From Istiophorus platypterus (Eukaryota; Chordata; Actinopteri; Istiophoriformes; Istiophoridae): a DNA stretch of 64,000 nt. The notes beneath the pieces are model-generated. The model saw nothing but the letters and a program-made list of their open reading frames with translations, was not told the DNA's origin and ran no database searches. The stretch is from positions 13,204,501-13,268,500 of the forward strand of contig CM029115.1 in NCBI GenBank assembly GCA_016859345.1, written 5' to 3'. Below, piece by piece: positions 50,929 to 62,317 of the stretch (within the stretch, counting starts at the first letter, position 1; every line of letters begins with the position of its first letter). The position numbers and the translations under genes are program-made.

Positions 50929-53900
50929 ATGAGTAAAGAGAAAGTCGAGGAGAGCATCATGTCATACCTGTCGCAGGCTGAGATCGACCCCGGCCCAAAA
51001 GACCGTGAGTAACTGAGAAACAACGCATATAATTTTAGTTTCAGGAGGAAATGGACACATTTTCTGTTTAAAATATCATATGATACAATTACAACTTACA
51101 GCTTTGTTTCCAACTGACCTGACAATGATACTATGAAAACAGATAAGCAGTTCATTTTTTTCTCATAACCTTGTTACAATCCCTGTTAAGTACAATGCCC
51201 CCAACAAGTGTCAGTCCCCGCGGCAGTGAATTGTTTGGCACATAGTGAAGAAACATAAAAACCTATTTCAGGGCCAGAAAAATCAGAGAGGTTACAAAAT
51301 CATGATTTGTTTAAGTTATAGGGTGTTTCCCTTCAGTTCCTGGTTCAACTGAAATAAACATTGAGAATGAGGATTTGCAGATGTCTGGGTTTTATATTTA
51401 GGTTAACATTTACACAATATCTTACAAGTTTTCTCTTGCTTAGTCTAAAAACTTCACCTCTAAAGATAACAGAAACATTATCGGAATGCTTTCTATATCA
51501 AAAGGAAATCAAAACAGATTGACTGAGTGTCCTGAAGATAAGTGCATGAATCTACACTCCAACTGTTTACATTATGTCAAGGTCATGAATGTTTTCAGCA
51601 CCGTCAGTCTTCTCTTCAACATCCCTGTGTGTGCAGTGAATGTTGTGGCCATGCTTCATAACTTCTGGGGGCAGAAGCAGACGAGTCAGTTAAATGGTTC
51701 CTTCAGTGATTCAGATGGTTCTGGCGGGGACGCAGCCGTCCAGACAGAGACCCTGCTGCTGTATGAGTCTGCACCGTCCCCTGGTCCCCCCTACATCTGC
51801 TATGTCACCCTTCCTGGTGGAAGCTGCTTTGGTAACTATAAGGTATGTTTGTCGTCACCAGTGCTGTCGAATGTAATATGACTGCACTGCCTTAATGACT
51901 CAGAACATACATTAGTATCCATAACATGCTGTATATAAATATCACCAACATGTGATCAGCGCACATAAGTGACCAGAAATTATAAAATTGCAGAGAGCCA
52001 GGAATCTGTCACATTGGTTGTAAATGTAATAAAAGCAATTCACCAGGGCAATTCAGTCTATGTATATAACTAGTATGGTATTGATGAAAATTAAGTATTA
52101 GGTATTTCAAATAATTTTCCAAAGTGTAGAACCATCAGAATCGTTTTGTTTTTTTTTTTTACAATTTGTTATTTTTCTGAGTGGAAATATTTGAATGTGT
52201 GTCAAGTTGAGTCAACTTCCATATTCAGAGGGAGGTGCTTAGAAGCAACACTTGAAGGACATTCAGTGGGACTTAACACACCGCTGCGCACACTTTTGAG
52301 GTTGTTTTAAATCAATGTTGTTCCAGTTTAAATCCTGTGATGCTTCTTAATGGGCTCATTGTGACCCAGACAGCAGCCCCCAGCTCAGAGCATGTGATTG
52401 GTTATCTGTGAAGGCCTCTTATGTTTTAATCTCACTGTTGATTTGAGTTCTGATCCCATGATTAGCTGTAGTGAAGTGTAAAATCATCGTAATGTAAGAG
52501 TGGGCCACCAACATTTAAGCTTGCTCATGTCAGCACACCCTGAAATTCCTGTTTGAAGTGACAGAGTTTCACACCTTATCCCTCCCCTGTTGCACTCTTC
52601 TAAACCTTTTAACCCTTAATGTTCATTAACTCTTTGTCCTCAGGTGTGTGACAGTCAGGCAGAAGCTCGGAGGGATGCCGCTCGCGTGGCTCTGATGAAC
52701 TCTCTTGTGAACGAGCTACCATGTCGCCGCATCAACCCTCAGTTTATCACTTTTAGTCTGCAGCAGGCTGCTGCAGACAGTGCCGTGAGTGTGAGACATT
52801 GCAAACCCACAGAATTACAACTTATTGGAGGCAAACTGTAGGGATGACACAGATATAAGTAAATCTCAACATGATTGTTGACCTGCTCATTTGTCTCCGT
52901 AAAGGTCTCTATAGAAGATGCATGTGATTCAAGCACCAGTATAGGAACCTATAGTTTGCTCCTCCACTCCTACATCGGAAGGTCGATGCTGGAGTTCCAG
53001 GTAAAACATAAACCCAAAGCCTATTTTGTAAACTCTGTTTTCCTTGTATCTATGTTCATTAATCATGTGGGGTCATGTGGTAATCGTGTCAAAGATATAT
53101 TTAATTCAGAGGATTCAGGCTTTGTCAAGCACTTCTTTGCACTCAGGGATCTTTTATAGTTTATTTATAATTGGACCCCAAATTGAAGTATTATCATTTT
53201 ACATCATTAGGAACTATCAAGCCAAAAAGAAAAAAAATCACAACCACTGCAGGGTAATTCTAACCTACATTGTAATCATTACACCCCTACTCTGTTTTTC
53301 CATATCTATTCACATCCCACCCTCAGTCAGACCCTGGCAGAGAGTCTTGATATGAAACACCTAATATCTCTACCTTTGCGTAAATAAGAATGTGTCTGCA
53401 GACAGAGGGTTATTAGTAGGAGGAAATGGGTTCATTATCATTCCTGTTAAAGCACGACTCATAGAGATGGAGAGCTTCCAAGTAATATACACACCTCTAT
53501 GCGTGCACTATACGCATACACTGACACTGAAATTTAGTCACACACATGCAAGAACCTGCACACGCAGCATCAGCCATGTGGTGTGCAGCTGTCGGTGTTT
53601 TTTTATGGTTTATGCATGCAGCTAGTGCAGGAGGTGGCAAATAGTTAGGTAGTAAAGCAGAATCACAAACAAGTCACAAACAAGGATGACCAGTCGGAAA
53701 CAGAGTAAACTGGATGGAAGGTGCCGCATGGATTACAACCCCAGAAGGCTGACATGTCACATTTTACATCTGTGGCTAATTAGGTCAATTTCAGTTAATG
53801 TATAGACTCTCTCTGTTTAACAATAATGTCATTAGCTACTAACACATGGCAGCTGTTCAGCCAGACAGTGTTTCATAAATGAGAATGAAACCTACCTGCT

Positions 53901-54775
53901 GCATAAAGATTTACATTATCTTTTCAAACCAATCATCCACAGTTTACGTGGGAGTTCAGGAAATATCCATATAATGTGTTATCTTTGTCAGATGTACATA
54001 CACAGAGCTGGATGTTTGGGTTTGCGATTCAAGTCATTATTCATGGAACTGCACCAGATTTTCTCTCTGTGTCTCCTTCTCACCTACTCTCTCACCCTCT
54101 CTATCCCTCTGTAGGAGATGATGACAGTTTTCCAGTTGTTGCACTGGAATGGGACACTGAAAGCTCTGAGGGAGAGGCAGTTTTCTCGACAGGTATACAC
54201 TTCTTTCCAAGGACATATCTCATCTCCGCAACTTTTGATAAAACATCAAAAGTATCTGTACCTCTATGTGCTGTAGTGATGATTGCATTTTTTTTTCCCC
54301 TCCCTCTCAGAGTGTGATTGTCTATTATTCTCAGCGAGGTCTTGATGAGTGCATGCGCAGCAGCATGGCTCTGGATTGGCTCGGACGGGAGCAGAGGTCA
54401 CCGGGGCGGCTCGGGGAGGAGCTGCAGGTGGCACAGAGGGAGCTGGTGTTGGCCCGGCGTCGAGGCACAGAGCTGCGCTTCTACAAGGAAAAGACAGAGA
54501 TCCTCAGCTTGGCTCTGAGTCAGGCATACATTCACCACGTACCAGAAGCCTCGAGCCAGACACACAGTCACACATGCAAGCATGAACAGCTTCCTTTACA
54601 CACATTATACGGCCAGGACACAGAAGTTCAGATAACCCCACCCTGCAGTCCTTCACCGACCCTTCATAAACCCACAAAGCAAACAGTCTGTCAAACCTCT
54701 GGCAAACACATGACCCCCAATAGTCCTTCACCTTGCTCCCAGGAGACTTATGTGCCTTTAAATAACTTTGAATAG
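50929..54775 (+). CDS. lix1: Limb and CNS expressed 1 protein
   Basis: LIX1 is a vertebrate cytoplasmic protein without a known enzymatic activity, implicated in limb and gut mesenchyme development and in motor-neuron survival in cats. Six exons join in frame to 353 residues: 50,929-51,004; 51,637-51,842; 52,644-52,784; 52,905-53,000; 54,115-54,192; 54,311-54,775. Family signatures include LNVVAMLHNFWGQKQ (exon 1/2 junction), YVTLPGGSCFGNY, EARRDAARVALMNSL, RSMLEFQEMMTVFQLLHWNG (exon 4/5) and ELRFYKEKTEILSLALSQ (exon 6). The human protein is 282 residues. The extra length is an acidic Ser/Gly/Asp insert in exon 2 (after WGQKQ) and a Ser/Pro/Thr-rich tail of about 80 residues after the conserved core. 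Position next to riok2, as in human 5q15, favours LIX1 over its paralogue LIX1L. The start chosen is the only Met that opens the phase-matched exon 1. Confidence 0.93.
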
Positions 54776-56085
54776 ACTGAAGCAGAAGGTAGAGGATGGA
54801 TGATAAACGCTATCATTTGTCTCTGAATGACCTAAAGTTCTCAAGCTACTTGAGATGTGACATCTGTTTGGGAGAACAGAGCTTATCAAACATGGTCATG
54901 GTTATCAGGTTTTCTGTAATCACGAGGACTACAAATATCATGCTAAATTGTGTATTACTCATGGTCTAACCTTATTAAACCTCCTTTGTGAATATAGAGC
55001 TGAGAGCTAAAGATGTGTGTAGTGTTTTTACCACTAAAACCGCAAGAAATACAGCATTCAAATGATTTCATCAGCCAGTTGTAAATACTATACTGTGGCA
55101 ATGACCATCTGTCTGTTTCTGTATGAGGAGCAATCTATTTACTACCTTACCTTTTATTAATGTTCAGCTCTGTCGTCTTTCTGAGGCATTTAATATGATA
55201 CACAATGTCACCCTTAGAATAGAATACAGGAATTTTAAAAGGATTTAAATTATTTAGCCCATGTGCTGTTTAACCTACCAGAAACTCAGTGCTACTCCCT
55301 GCCTCACTCTTTCTGTCTTCCTCCCTGCTCAGCATGCCATATGGTGTGTCACTTTTCACAATCAATACTGACTGACTGCATGACATGTTGGGTGATGTGT
55401 CAGCTGGATGTTATAACTCAGAGTCTGTTGTGTGTGTGACACACATTTATTTTATAATGTCAAAGAGCAGCTGGGTAGAAAACACAACTGATTTCAATGT
55501 ATCAATGAGGTTAGAATGTGATAGATGATGTTATTAGATCCAGTATTGACTACAATCTTCATGAAAAAAAGCCAAACATATCAAAAGCATTGGATTCTCA
55601 TACGTCTGGTTAAGGACAGGAGGTGAATGCATTTTAAAGGGAAATGTTGATCTTTGTAATTGTAAAAGGAATTTTTGTAAATATTTTTTCCCCCCTATTG
55701 GTCATGACTTGCTTTTGCAATCATATAAACTATTAGAGATGGTAAATCTCTTTTTAAAACTATATTCTATTAGAAATTACATGTTTGAGAAATGATATAT
55801 ATTAATTTTAGATTTGTGGGATAATTTTCTTTCATTACTGCCTTAGTTTCTGATAAGTCAGCAGTTATAAGGGGTTTATAAACTGTAATTAAAGGTTAAT
55901 AAATGTTTGTTAATGCTGTTAGAAATGCAGATAAAAATCATTAAAAAGAAAAACTTTATAGCTGCTAGGTTAAAGAAAATCCACCTCCAGCACAACACTT
56001 AGCTTGTCTTTTTAAGCTCTTTAAGCACAAAAATCTTACCTAATGTCACATCTTTCTACTGCTGACGCTTTGACAACATGGTGCA
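54776..56085. other. lix1 to iqcd-like intergenic interval
   Basis: AT-rich. It should hold the lix1 3' UTR. No plus-strand open frame reaches 60 codons, so a large N-terminal exon for the iqcd-like gene is not here. This interval is where the human 5q15-type neighbourhood (RIOK2, LIX1) gives way to the 12q24.13-type one (IQCD, CFAP73). Confidence 0.5.
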
Positions 56086-57374
56086 GTGCGTGGTTACACA
56101 CCATGTTCCCCATCATACACTAGAATACATTCGCAGCATTTTCTGCAAGGGAACAACTCACAAGAAGCTGGAAGATCAATTCTCATAGACAAGCAGTGCC
56201 AGCCACATATCAAAACATCAAAGAAACAGTCCAGTATGCAACAGGAAATTGATCAACTGAACATGCAGCTCAACAATTTGATCCTTGAAAACAGACAAGC
56301 AGAGAGAGAACTCCAGGAGGTCAGTTTAGTGTAACTAACATTTCACAGTAACCGTTTTATATTTAAGTGCTAATAACATATTTAGTTTTCATTAAAACCA
56401 ATTTCAGCTGATGCTGTTTTTCTTCCTTGTCAGAAAAACGAAAAAGTGGAGACAGAAATTGAATACTTGCTTCAAAGGTTCGACAATGAAATGGAAGAAA
56501 ACCAGGTACAAACTCAGTCACCACAAAGTGCCCAAAGTTACTGGAAAATGAATTAAGTCTGTATACTCTGGATACTAGTTTGTATGCTTGTTAAGACTGT
56601 AATCAGGATGTTTAACGCGACAGGCTTTTCTTGATCTCAGATATAGTGGTTTAACAAAATATCTTAACACAGGGTCCATTTACTAGCTTTTTCCAGAGGC
56701 TCCAACCGCATCTCTCAGTCTTCATCAGATGATGGGGTTTGGTCTGGTTTCAAATCCAGCAGTGACGCATTCACATTTGTAGTACATCTGACAACAGATT
56801 ATCCATTTAATGGATTTAGGTTAATTTGCTCTGGTTTTACTGTAGCATTGGAGCATTGATGCCTGCTTACTGAATATATTATTCCTTTAAAGATTTCAGG
56901 ATGTTCAATATGTATGAAAAGAGCAGGTATATATGTGGCCTGTCAGTGTTTGGTAACACTTTTTTTCTTTTCTTTCTGATCTAACATCTTCTGTCCTCAT
57001 TTCTCCTTGTTGTCTATCACAATCCATCACCACCTTTCTCTCTTTTCCATCCTTACAACCCTCACCACCATAACTGCCACCGTCTCCTCTGAAAGGCCAA
57101 CCTGGAGGTGAATGAAATAGATGATGAAAGGGAGGAGGAGGAGCTGAGGAGGCTGGAGAAACCCTTTTCCGTCCTAGAGATGGAGTGCAACCAGATCCAG
57201 GAGCGGCGTCAGTTGGCAGAGGAGAAGAGAAAGAAGGAGATGAGGGAGCTGGAGCTGAAGACTAAAGCTGCTATTTTGGCCCAAGCTTGGTGGAGAGGCT
57301 ACAGTACTCGCAAGGCCTTAATGAACAAGGGCAAAAACAAGAAAGCCAAAAAAGGTAAAGGCAAGAAGAAATAA
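56086..57374 (+). CDS. iqcd: DRC10-like IQ-motif axonemal protein (3' exons only recognised)
   Basis: DRC10 (IQCD) is a subunit of the nexin-dynein regulatory complex that links outer doublets in motile cilia. Three in-frame exons are seen: one ending at 56,319 (5' limit uncertain), 56,434-56,505 and 57,096-57,374. They encode a continuous Glu/Lys-rich coiled coil (MQQEIDQLNMQLNNLILENR, then KNEKVETEIEYLLQRFDNEM), an IQ-type helix ILAQAWWRGYSTRKAL, and a Lys/Gly tail ending KGKGKKK. The gene next door is cfap73, also close to IQCD in human 12q24.13, which favours IQCD over its relative IQCG/DRC9. Only about 140-190 residues can be supported against 449 in human IQCD. Upstream of MQQEID two overlapping frames both look plausible, so the N-terminal part is either on small exons I cannot see, frameshifted, or lost. 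The stated start is where an open frame begins, not a proven initiation site. Confidence 0.7.
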
Positions 57375-58520
57375 ACGCCAGTGACTAGTTCATTTCCCAG
57401 CTCTACACTGACACACATTCTACCTCTAGAGCATGAATGTCTTTGGATGTTTTATTTGAAAAAAGCCTGTTGAGCAAATACCATTATACCCCGACTCAGT
57501 GTGTTTGTCATTTATGTCTTGTTTTTACACATAAAACTAGTATTTGCTACTAATCACAGCATATAAAGGTCTGAAGCACTTTCTAACGCTGTCTGAGCAA
57601 CATTTCATATTTAGATATAGTGTTACTGAAGACAATATAGAACTGATCACAAATGATGAAACAGCAGCTGATAATGCAACATTTTCTTTGCCTATAAACA
57701 GTGAACATCCACACAGCTGTGTCTGCAAGGCACCTGTTATGGGTGAACAAGTTCCACCTTTATAATTCTTGTTAGCTTATGGAGTTGAATGTATTAAGCA
57801 AATTTCCAGTATCACTCTGCTCAACATTAAAATGAAAACAGGTCTGGTCAGCCAAAATAAGTGAAAGCAGGGGCTCACTCATCGAGTACGCTATTTTCTT
57901 TAACGGCCACAGGGTGACAGTACAGGTTCTTATATTCTAAATGATCAATTACCCACATTACATTCACGTGGCAGTAATGCAAACAGCAGGAGCCGGAGAC
58001 TGAAACACCAACTGTATAGATTATTTGAGGATGATAGAAGATATACAGTATTTTTAAATACTTAAAATGTAAAGTTACCATTATCAGAACCATTTCAGAA
58101 CTACTTTATTTATTGATAATTAGCAGGTTATTAGTACATTTCCCAGCATGCACAATAAATTAAAACAGTGTCTTTGAATAACCACCTAGGTCTTTATTCT
58201 AAATACACAACAACTACAACCACAAGATGAAGGCAGGAGCCCACTTCTAGAGCAAAAATGTCAGCTAATTTTAGACCCAACCCCGATAATTCTTCATTAC
58301 TGATAGAATATACAGCAACTGCACAGCAGATCCTTGTCAAAATGATCAATAGTCATTTGTTGACTCAATTCTTCAGTGTCTTCTGTTTATTGAAGTTCAT
58401 GTCTTCAAGTTGAAAGGTCATTTAACTCACAGAGTTTTAAATTAGAACTGAAAAGATTTTAATCAGTGACTCTCATTTTAAAGCAGCATGGAAACTTATG
58501 TTTAAGTTCAGATTTAAGTA
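57375..58520. other. Convergent 3' interval between the iqcd-like gene and cfap73
   Basis: Holds the 3' UTRs of two convergent genes. No exon is seen on either strand. Candidate polyadenylation hexamers such as AATAAA (near 58,153) are present, but no site can be assigned with confidence. Confidence 0.5.
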
Positions 58521-60857
58521 TCAATTTTTTTTAGAGTGAGTTGCCATCCGCTTTATGCCCCTGTTTGTAGTCTTTCCATCCTTGTGTCTTTGCGAGGGAG
58601 TTTGATGTTGTTTCACTATGTCTTTGTGGTCCTGGAAGAAGATCTTGATCTAAGAGAGAGACAGTACGAAACTATGATCATTTTCTGTTGCTCTGGCTGT
58701 TTGTCACCATCTGTGCTCTGTCAGGGTCCATACCTTATCCAGCTGTTTCTCTGTGTCTATTATATCAACACTTTCCTCTTCTGAATTGCCAGCCGTCATT
58801 TCATAAAGGTTGAAGGTTGCCATCTTAATCTGTCCCAGTAGGAGTGTTTTCTTTGAGGCAGTTTCCTGAATGTTGTTCCACTTCCTCTCCTATATGAAGA
58901 GAGGGACAAGGAATTTAATACAGAAGGTGGTAGTTGAGTCTTTAAGCAAGATTTGATCTGGTCTGTATGTTCTGACATCGGACTTTGACTCAGGATTATG
59001 AATGTTACCCAGGTTAGAGCTTCAGAGCAAATCTCCTCCAGCTCGGTCTGGAGCCGGGACAGTTGGTTGTTCTTTTGCAGCTGCAGCAGGTCATGGTGGT
59101 CCTCCAGTGCTGCCAGTGCTTTTCTCTGCTGATCAATCTGCTCCTCTGCCTCAGTCTTCCTCTGATAGAGCTGGTCTCTCAGATGGAGCTGACTCTCCAA
59201 ATGATCCGCAAGTGAATCCCCATCATCAAACTGTAACACACATACATATTAAAGGTGTAGCCCCAAATTTAAACTTCATCATCTTCTCAAATCATGTCAG
59301 TGATTTAATCCAGTGTATTAGGGCAAAGTCAGGCTACCTCACCTGAAACAAAGACCAGTCCTACTAACATCATATAAATTCCTGCACTCTTAGGAAATAA
59401 AACATTCCCCTGTAGGGAGAAAGAGCCAGAGGCGCTATTTCACATCATGTGGCTACTGTTTAAGTGATCATCCTCAGACAAGGTGAGTCAAGAGTTAGGG
59501 TGGCTTACCTTCATGACTAAACAATCTCCAATGGTCAAAATGAGCTTTGGACCCTCAGTAAAATTTTTCCTAATACTTACATCATACTGAAGGGGTTTGT
59601 GAGGAACGCCGGTGAGCTTTTAATGCTTTTAGAGCAGCAAAAAGACGAGTTATGTGTAATATATTAGGAACGATAACTTTTGTTTAGGAGTTGACGTGTT
59701 GGGTGGTCCTATTCCTTTCAAAAAGGCTTTTAACTTACAGATGGTTTAGTAAATGAATTCAGTCCCACGTTTCTCTGCCATGTTAAATGCTTTGCAGTAG
59801 CCTACCTTAGTGACTTTGACTATCTGCTCCATGATGTCCTTGTACACAGAATGTCTCTGTATCTCACACTCTAGCTTCTGTTTCATCTCCATCAGTTCAA
59901 ACTTCTCCTCCTTTAGTTTCTGTATCTCCATGTCCTTTTGAAGCACCTCCTTCCCCACCCTCTTTGCTTTCTCAACAGCTTGATCAGCAGCTTCATCCTA
60001 TACAGAATTAGATTTTAGTTAGTTTGGCCCTTCTCATCCAGTTCCGGCCATGAAACCGAAATCCACAATGTGCAGTTTAACACGGGAGTTGTGTGTGAAA
60101 TGTGGTAAGCTGCCGTACCTTGAGAAGCCCGTCATAGCTTAGCTGTAGCTCCTGCACTTTCAGGTGGTCCCTGTGCAACTCATCTATACGCTGTTGCAAA
60201 CTCTCCACCTTCTATATAAAAACATACAGCGGGCAAAAGTTGACCCGAGAATATGAGCAAAGTCTCAAATGCATGTCTTCAGTGGCTTTCCATTTTTTCC
60301 TGGAAGATGTTTACTTTGGCATCTTTGATTATCTAGAGGAAGGAGGAAGCATTTTTTTAATTAATCTTGTTTCATAATTGCCAAATTTTATGTACTTTAG
60401 TAAAACATTTAGTAAGTTTTTTTTTCTAATTGAGGTGAAGAGGTATTCATCTAAGTATTTTCAAAGAATGTAAAGCAATGACTGTGCTTTTATTTAAACT
60501 GTTTTGGAACTGTCTTTATTATTAAGGGTATTTATGTATGATATCCTTTGCTTGGTGAGTCCTTATCAAAGCATTGAAGAACAACCCTGTTTGCGCTCCT
60601 GTAACTCCGCTTTAAGCTCCTCGTCCTCCCGCCGTTTCTTCAGGAGACCTAAGAGGACCGAGCCCAGGTCCAGGTCTTCTGTCTTCTCACGGCCGGACCC
60701 CGCACACGGCCTCCTGTCCGCAACGAGGCAGAAAGTTAGGAGGATTGATCGCTCGGATCGATGCTCTCTGGGCCTCACGGGGTCACACGGGGGGAAACCG
60801 CTGCACGTAAACTTACCGTGAGACCTGCTGCTGGCGGAGGAGCGTCGGAGAACTCAT
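58521..60857 (-). CDS. cfap73: Cilia and flagella associated protein 73-like (CCDC42/DUF4200 family)
   Basis: CFAP73 (MIA2) partners CFAP100 in the modifier-of-inner-arms complex on motile axonemes. Minus-strand exons in transcript order: 60,817-60,857; 60,586-60,713; a short exon ending at 60,315; 60,119-60,211; 59,806-59,997; 59,009-59,230; 58,734-58,889; 58,521-58,649. With an 8-nt third exon (60,315-60,322) the frame is continuous and gives 322 residues, close to human CFAP73 (308) and CCDC42 (316). The protein starts MSSPTLLRQQQVS and is coiled coil nearly throughout. Family marks are LLGLLKKRREDEEL, VESLQQRIDEL, and the best-conserved block WNNIQETASKKTLLLGQIKM followed by DTEKQLDK. The last exon is basic and ends at a TGA at 58,521. 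Proximity to the iqcd-like gene supports CFAP73 over CCDC42. The exon 2/3 junction is the weak point. Confidence 0.85.
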
Positions 60858-61145
60858 GACTGTGTTTTCATCGAGGTTTTCAGACTGAGCCCCGGAGGGA
60901 CGCGCAGCGTTTTCACTCGTCCTCCTCTTATCGCTGGGTAAAGTTTACGTTCAAACTTCTCTGTGCGGCTCCTTCTTACCCGCCTGCTGGTTTCTATGGT
61001 AACACACACCAGGGACCTTTAAAGGTACAATTCTGCATTTCGGCGCAAAAGATAAACAGCTTAAAAACAGTGTAAAATATACAAGTATTTATTATTATTA
61101 CCATTACTTAAATAGTAATAAATTACCTTATCGTTATTACTAATA
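60858..61145 (-). promoter_or_regulatory. cfap73: cfap73 promoter with X-box-like site
   Basis: The block just upstream of the cfap73 ATG is CpG-rich. It contains GTTTCTATGGTAAC at 60,990-61,003, a near-palindrome matching the RFX X-box with one perfect half (GGTAAC) and one imperfect half. RFX factors drive ciliary genes, and X-boxes usually lie within 150-200 bp of the start, as here (about 135 bp from the ATG). No TATA box seen. Confidence 0.6.
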
Positions 61146-61223
61146 TGTATATATATATATATGTATGTATGTATATATATATGTATATGTATGTATATAT
61201 ATATATGTATGTATATGTATATG

Positions 61224-61275
<52 letters not shown>
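61146..61275. repeat. (AT)n/(ATGT)n tract, 130 bp
   Basis: Alternating TA with TATG/TGTA units, fully self-complementary over its right 50 bp. It lies between the divergent cfap73 and right-edge gene promoters. Tyr/Ile frames across it are artefacts. Confidence 0.95.
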
Positions 61276-61278
<3 letters not shown>

Positions 61279-61700
61279 CACAGTATATACAGGGCACAGT
61301 GACGCAAATGAGTCTATACTCAAACAACAGAATGGGAACTGCTTGATTTGAAAATGTAATTTAAAAAAATCAGCCCTTACAATCAACACATTTACCATAT
61401 TGTGCTCTCTCCATTTGTACTCTTTAAGTTTTACAAGGATATCAACAGCTAGTAACACTCTGTCCATAAGGTTATTCCATCATAGATCTTAAAATGGATT
61501 TTGGTCCCCATGTCCTGCAGCCCTGTTCATCGGAGAGGCCCCACTGATTAATTAAAAAGATTTTTTAAAAAAGACAGACAGAAACCCGTAAACCTAATTT
61601 TATTATAACTTATTTATAAAATTAGTAAATCACCTACAAACGATAAATGAAACCATCATTTACAGCTTAGAAATAACGAATCGAAAAGTGATGCTTAGTT
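61276..61700. other. Spacer between divergent promoters
   Basis: AT-rich, no exon seen. Confidence 0.5.
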
Positions 61701-62317
61701 TGACACTGCTGGCTTTCCGTAGAGAGGTGGTCTAGTCACGTGGTCAAAGATAGCGGAGTTCCTGGAACAGACAAAACAAACGACAGCTGACCAGTAGACT
61801 GGCCTGTCTCCGCACGTCATCCGCCTCAGTGTTGTCGAAATCCTACACTGACAATGTCAGCAACAAAACGCTATAGTTCGGACCTCTGGATAATAAATTA
61901 CTAAAACGGAAGACAGCGCGACACGCTAAGAGTTTGTCGATAGCTTAGCTTTAGCCTTGGCAGGGCGTCTTCACTTAACGGAGTCTTCACATAAGCAGGG
62001 ACTGGTTTGTTTCGTTTTCCAGAAATCGATTATCTGGATATTATGTTTACTCCAAGGTATAGTTCTTCTGCCACCGAACAGTGTTTTGTTTACCGCTATC
62101 CACATTGTTTATCTTGACAGTCCAGCCTGCCTTTAGCTGCTTATCACAGAGAAGACATCGCTAGCTAGTCCAGCTGATGGAGGTTGTTTGTTTCTGTTTG
62201 TACAGTACACATATGAGGGCTGTTCGTTTCCAGCTGATTGTTTCCACCTGGAGACACCTCGGCCAGCTATTTCTCAGCGTGAGTTGTGAATAAGCTGAGG
62301 TGAGCCAGTCACTAAGA
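61700..62317 (+). promoter_or_regulatory. Promoter and 5' UTR of the right-edge gene
   Basis: G+C and CpG rise here. An E-box in a CLEAR-like context, GTCACGTGGT, lies at 61,735-61,744. A likely non-coding exon ends at ACTCCAAG|GTATAG (about 62,056), and an acceptor TATTTCTCAG|CGTGAG (about 62,278) opens the exon that carries the start codon. A 16-codon upstream ORF (61,854-61,904) lies in the putative leader and could damp translation if transcribed. Confidence 0.5.

Noticed and set aside
61061..61467. Tyr/Ile-rich open frames near 61.2 kb
   Set aside because: Translations of the AT/ATGT microsatellite.
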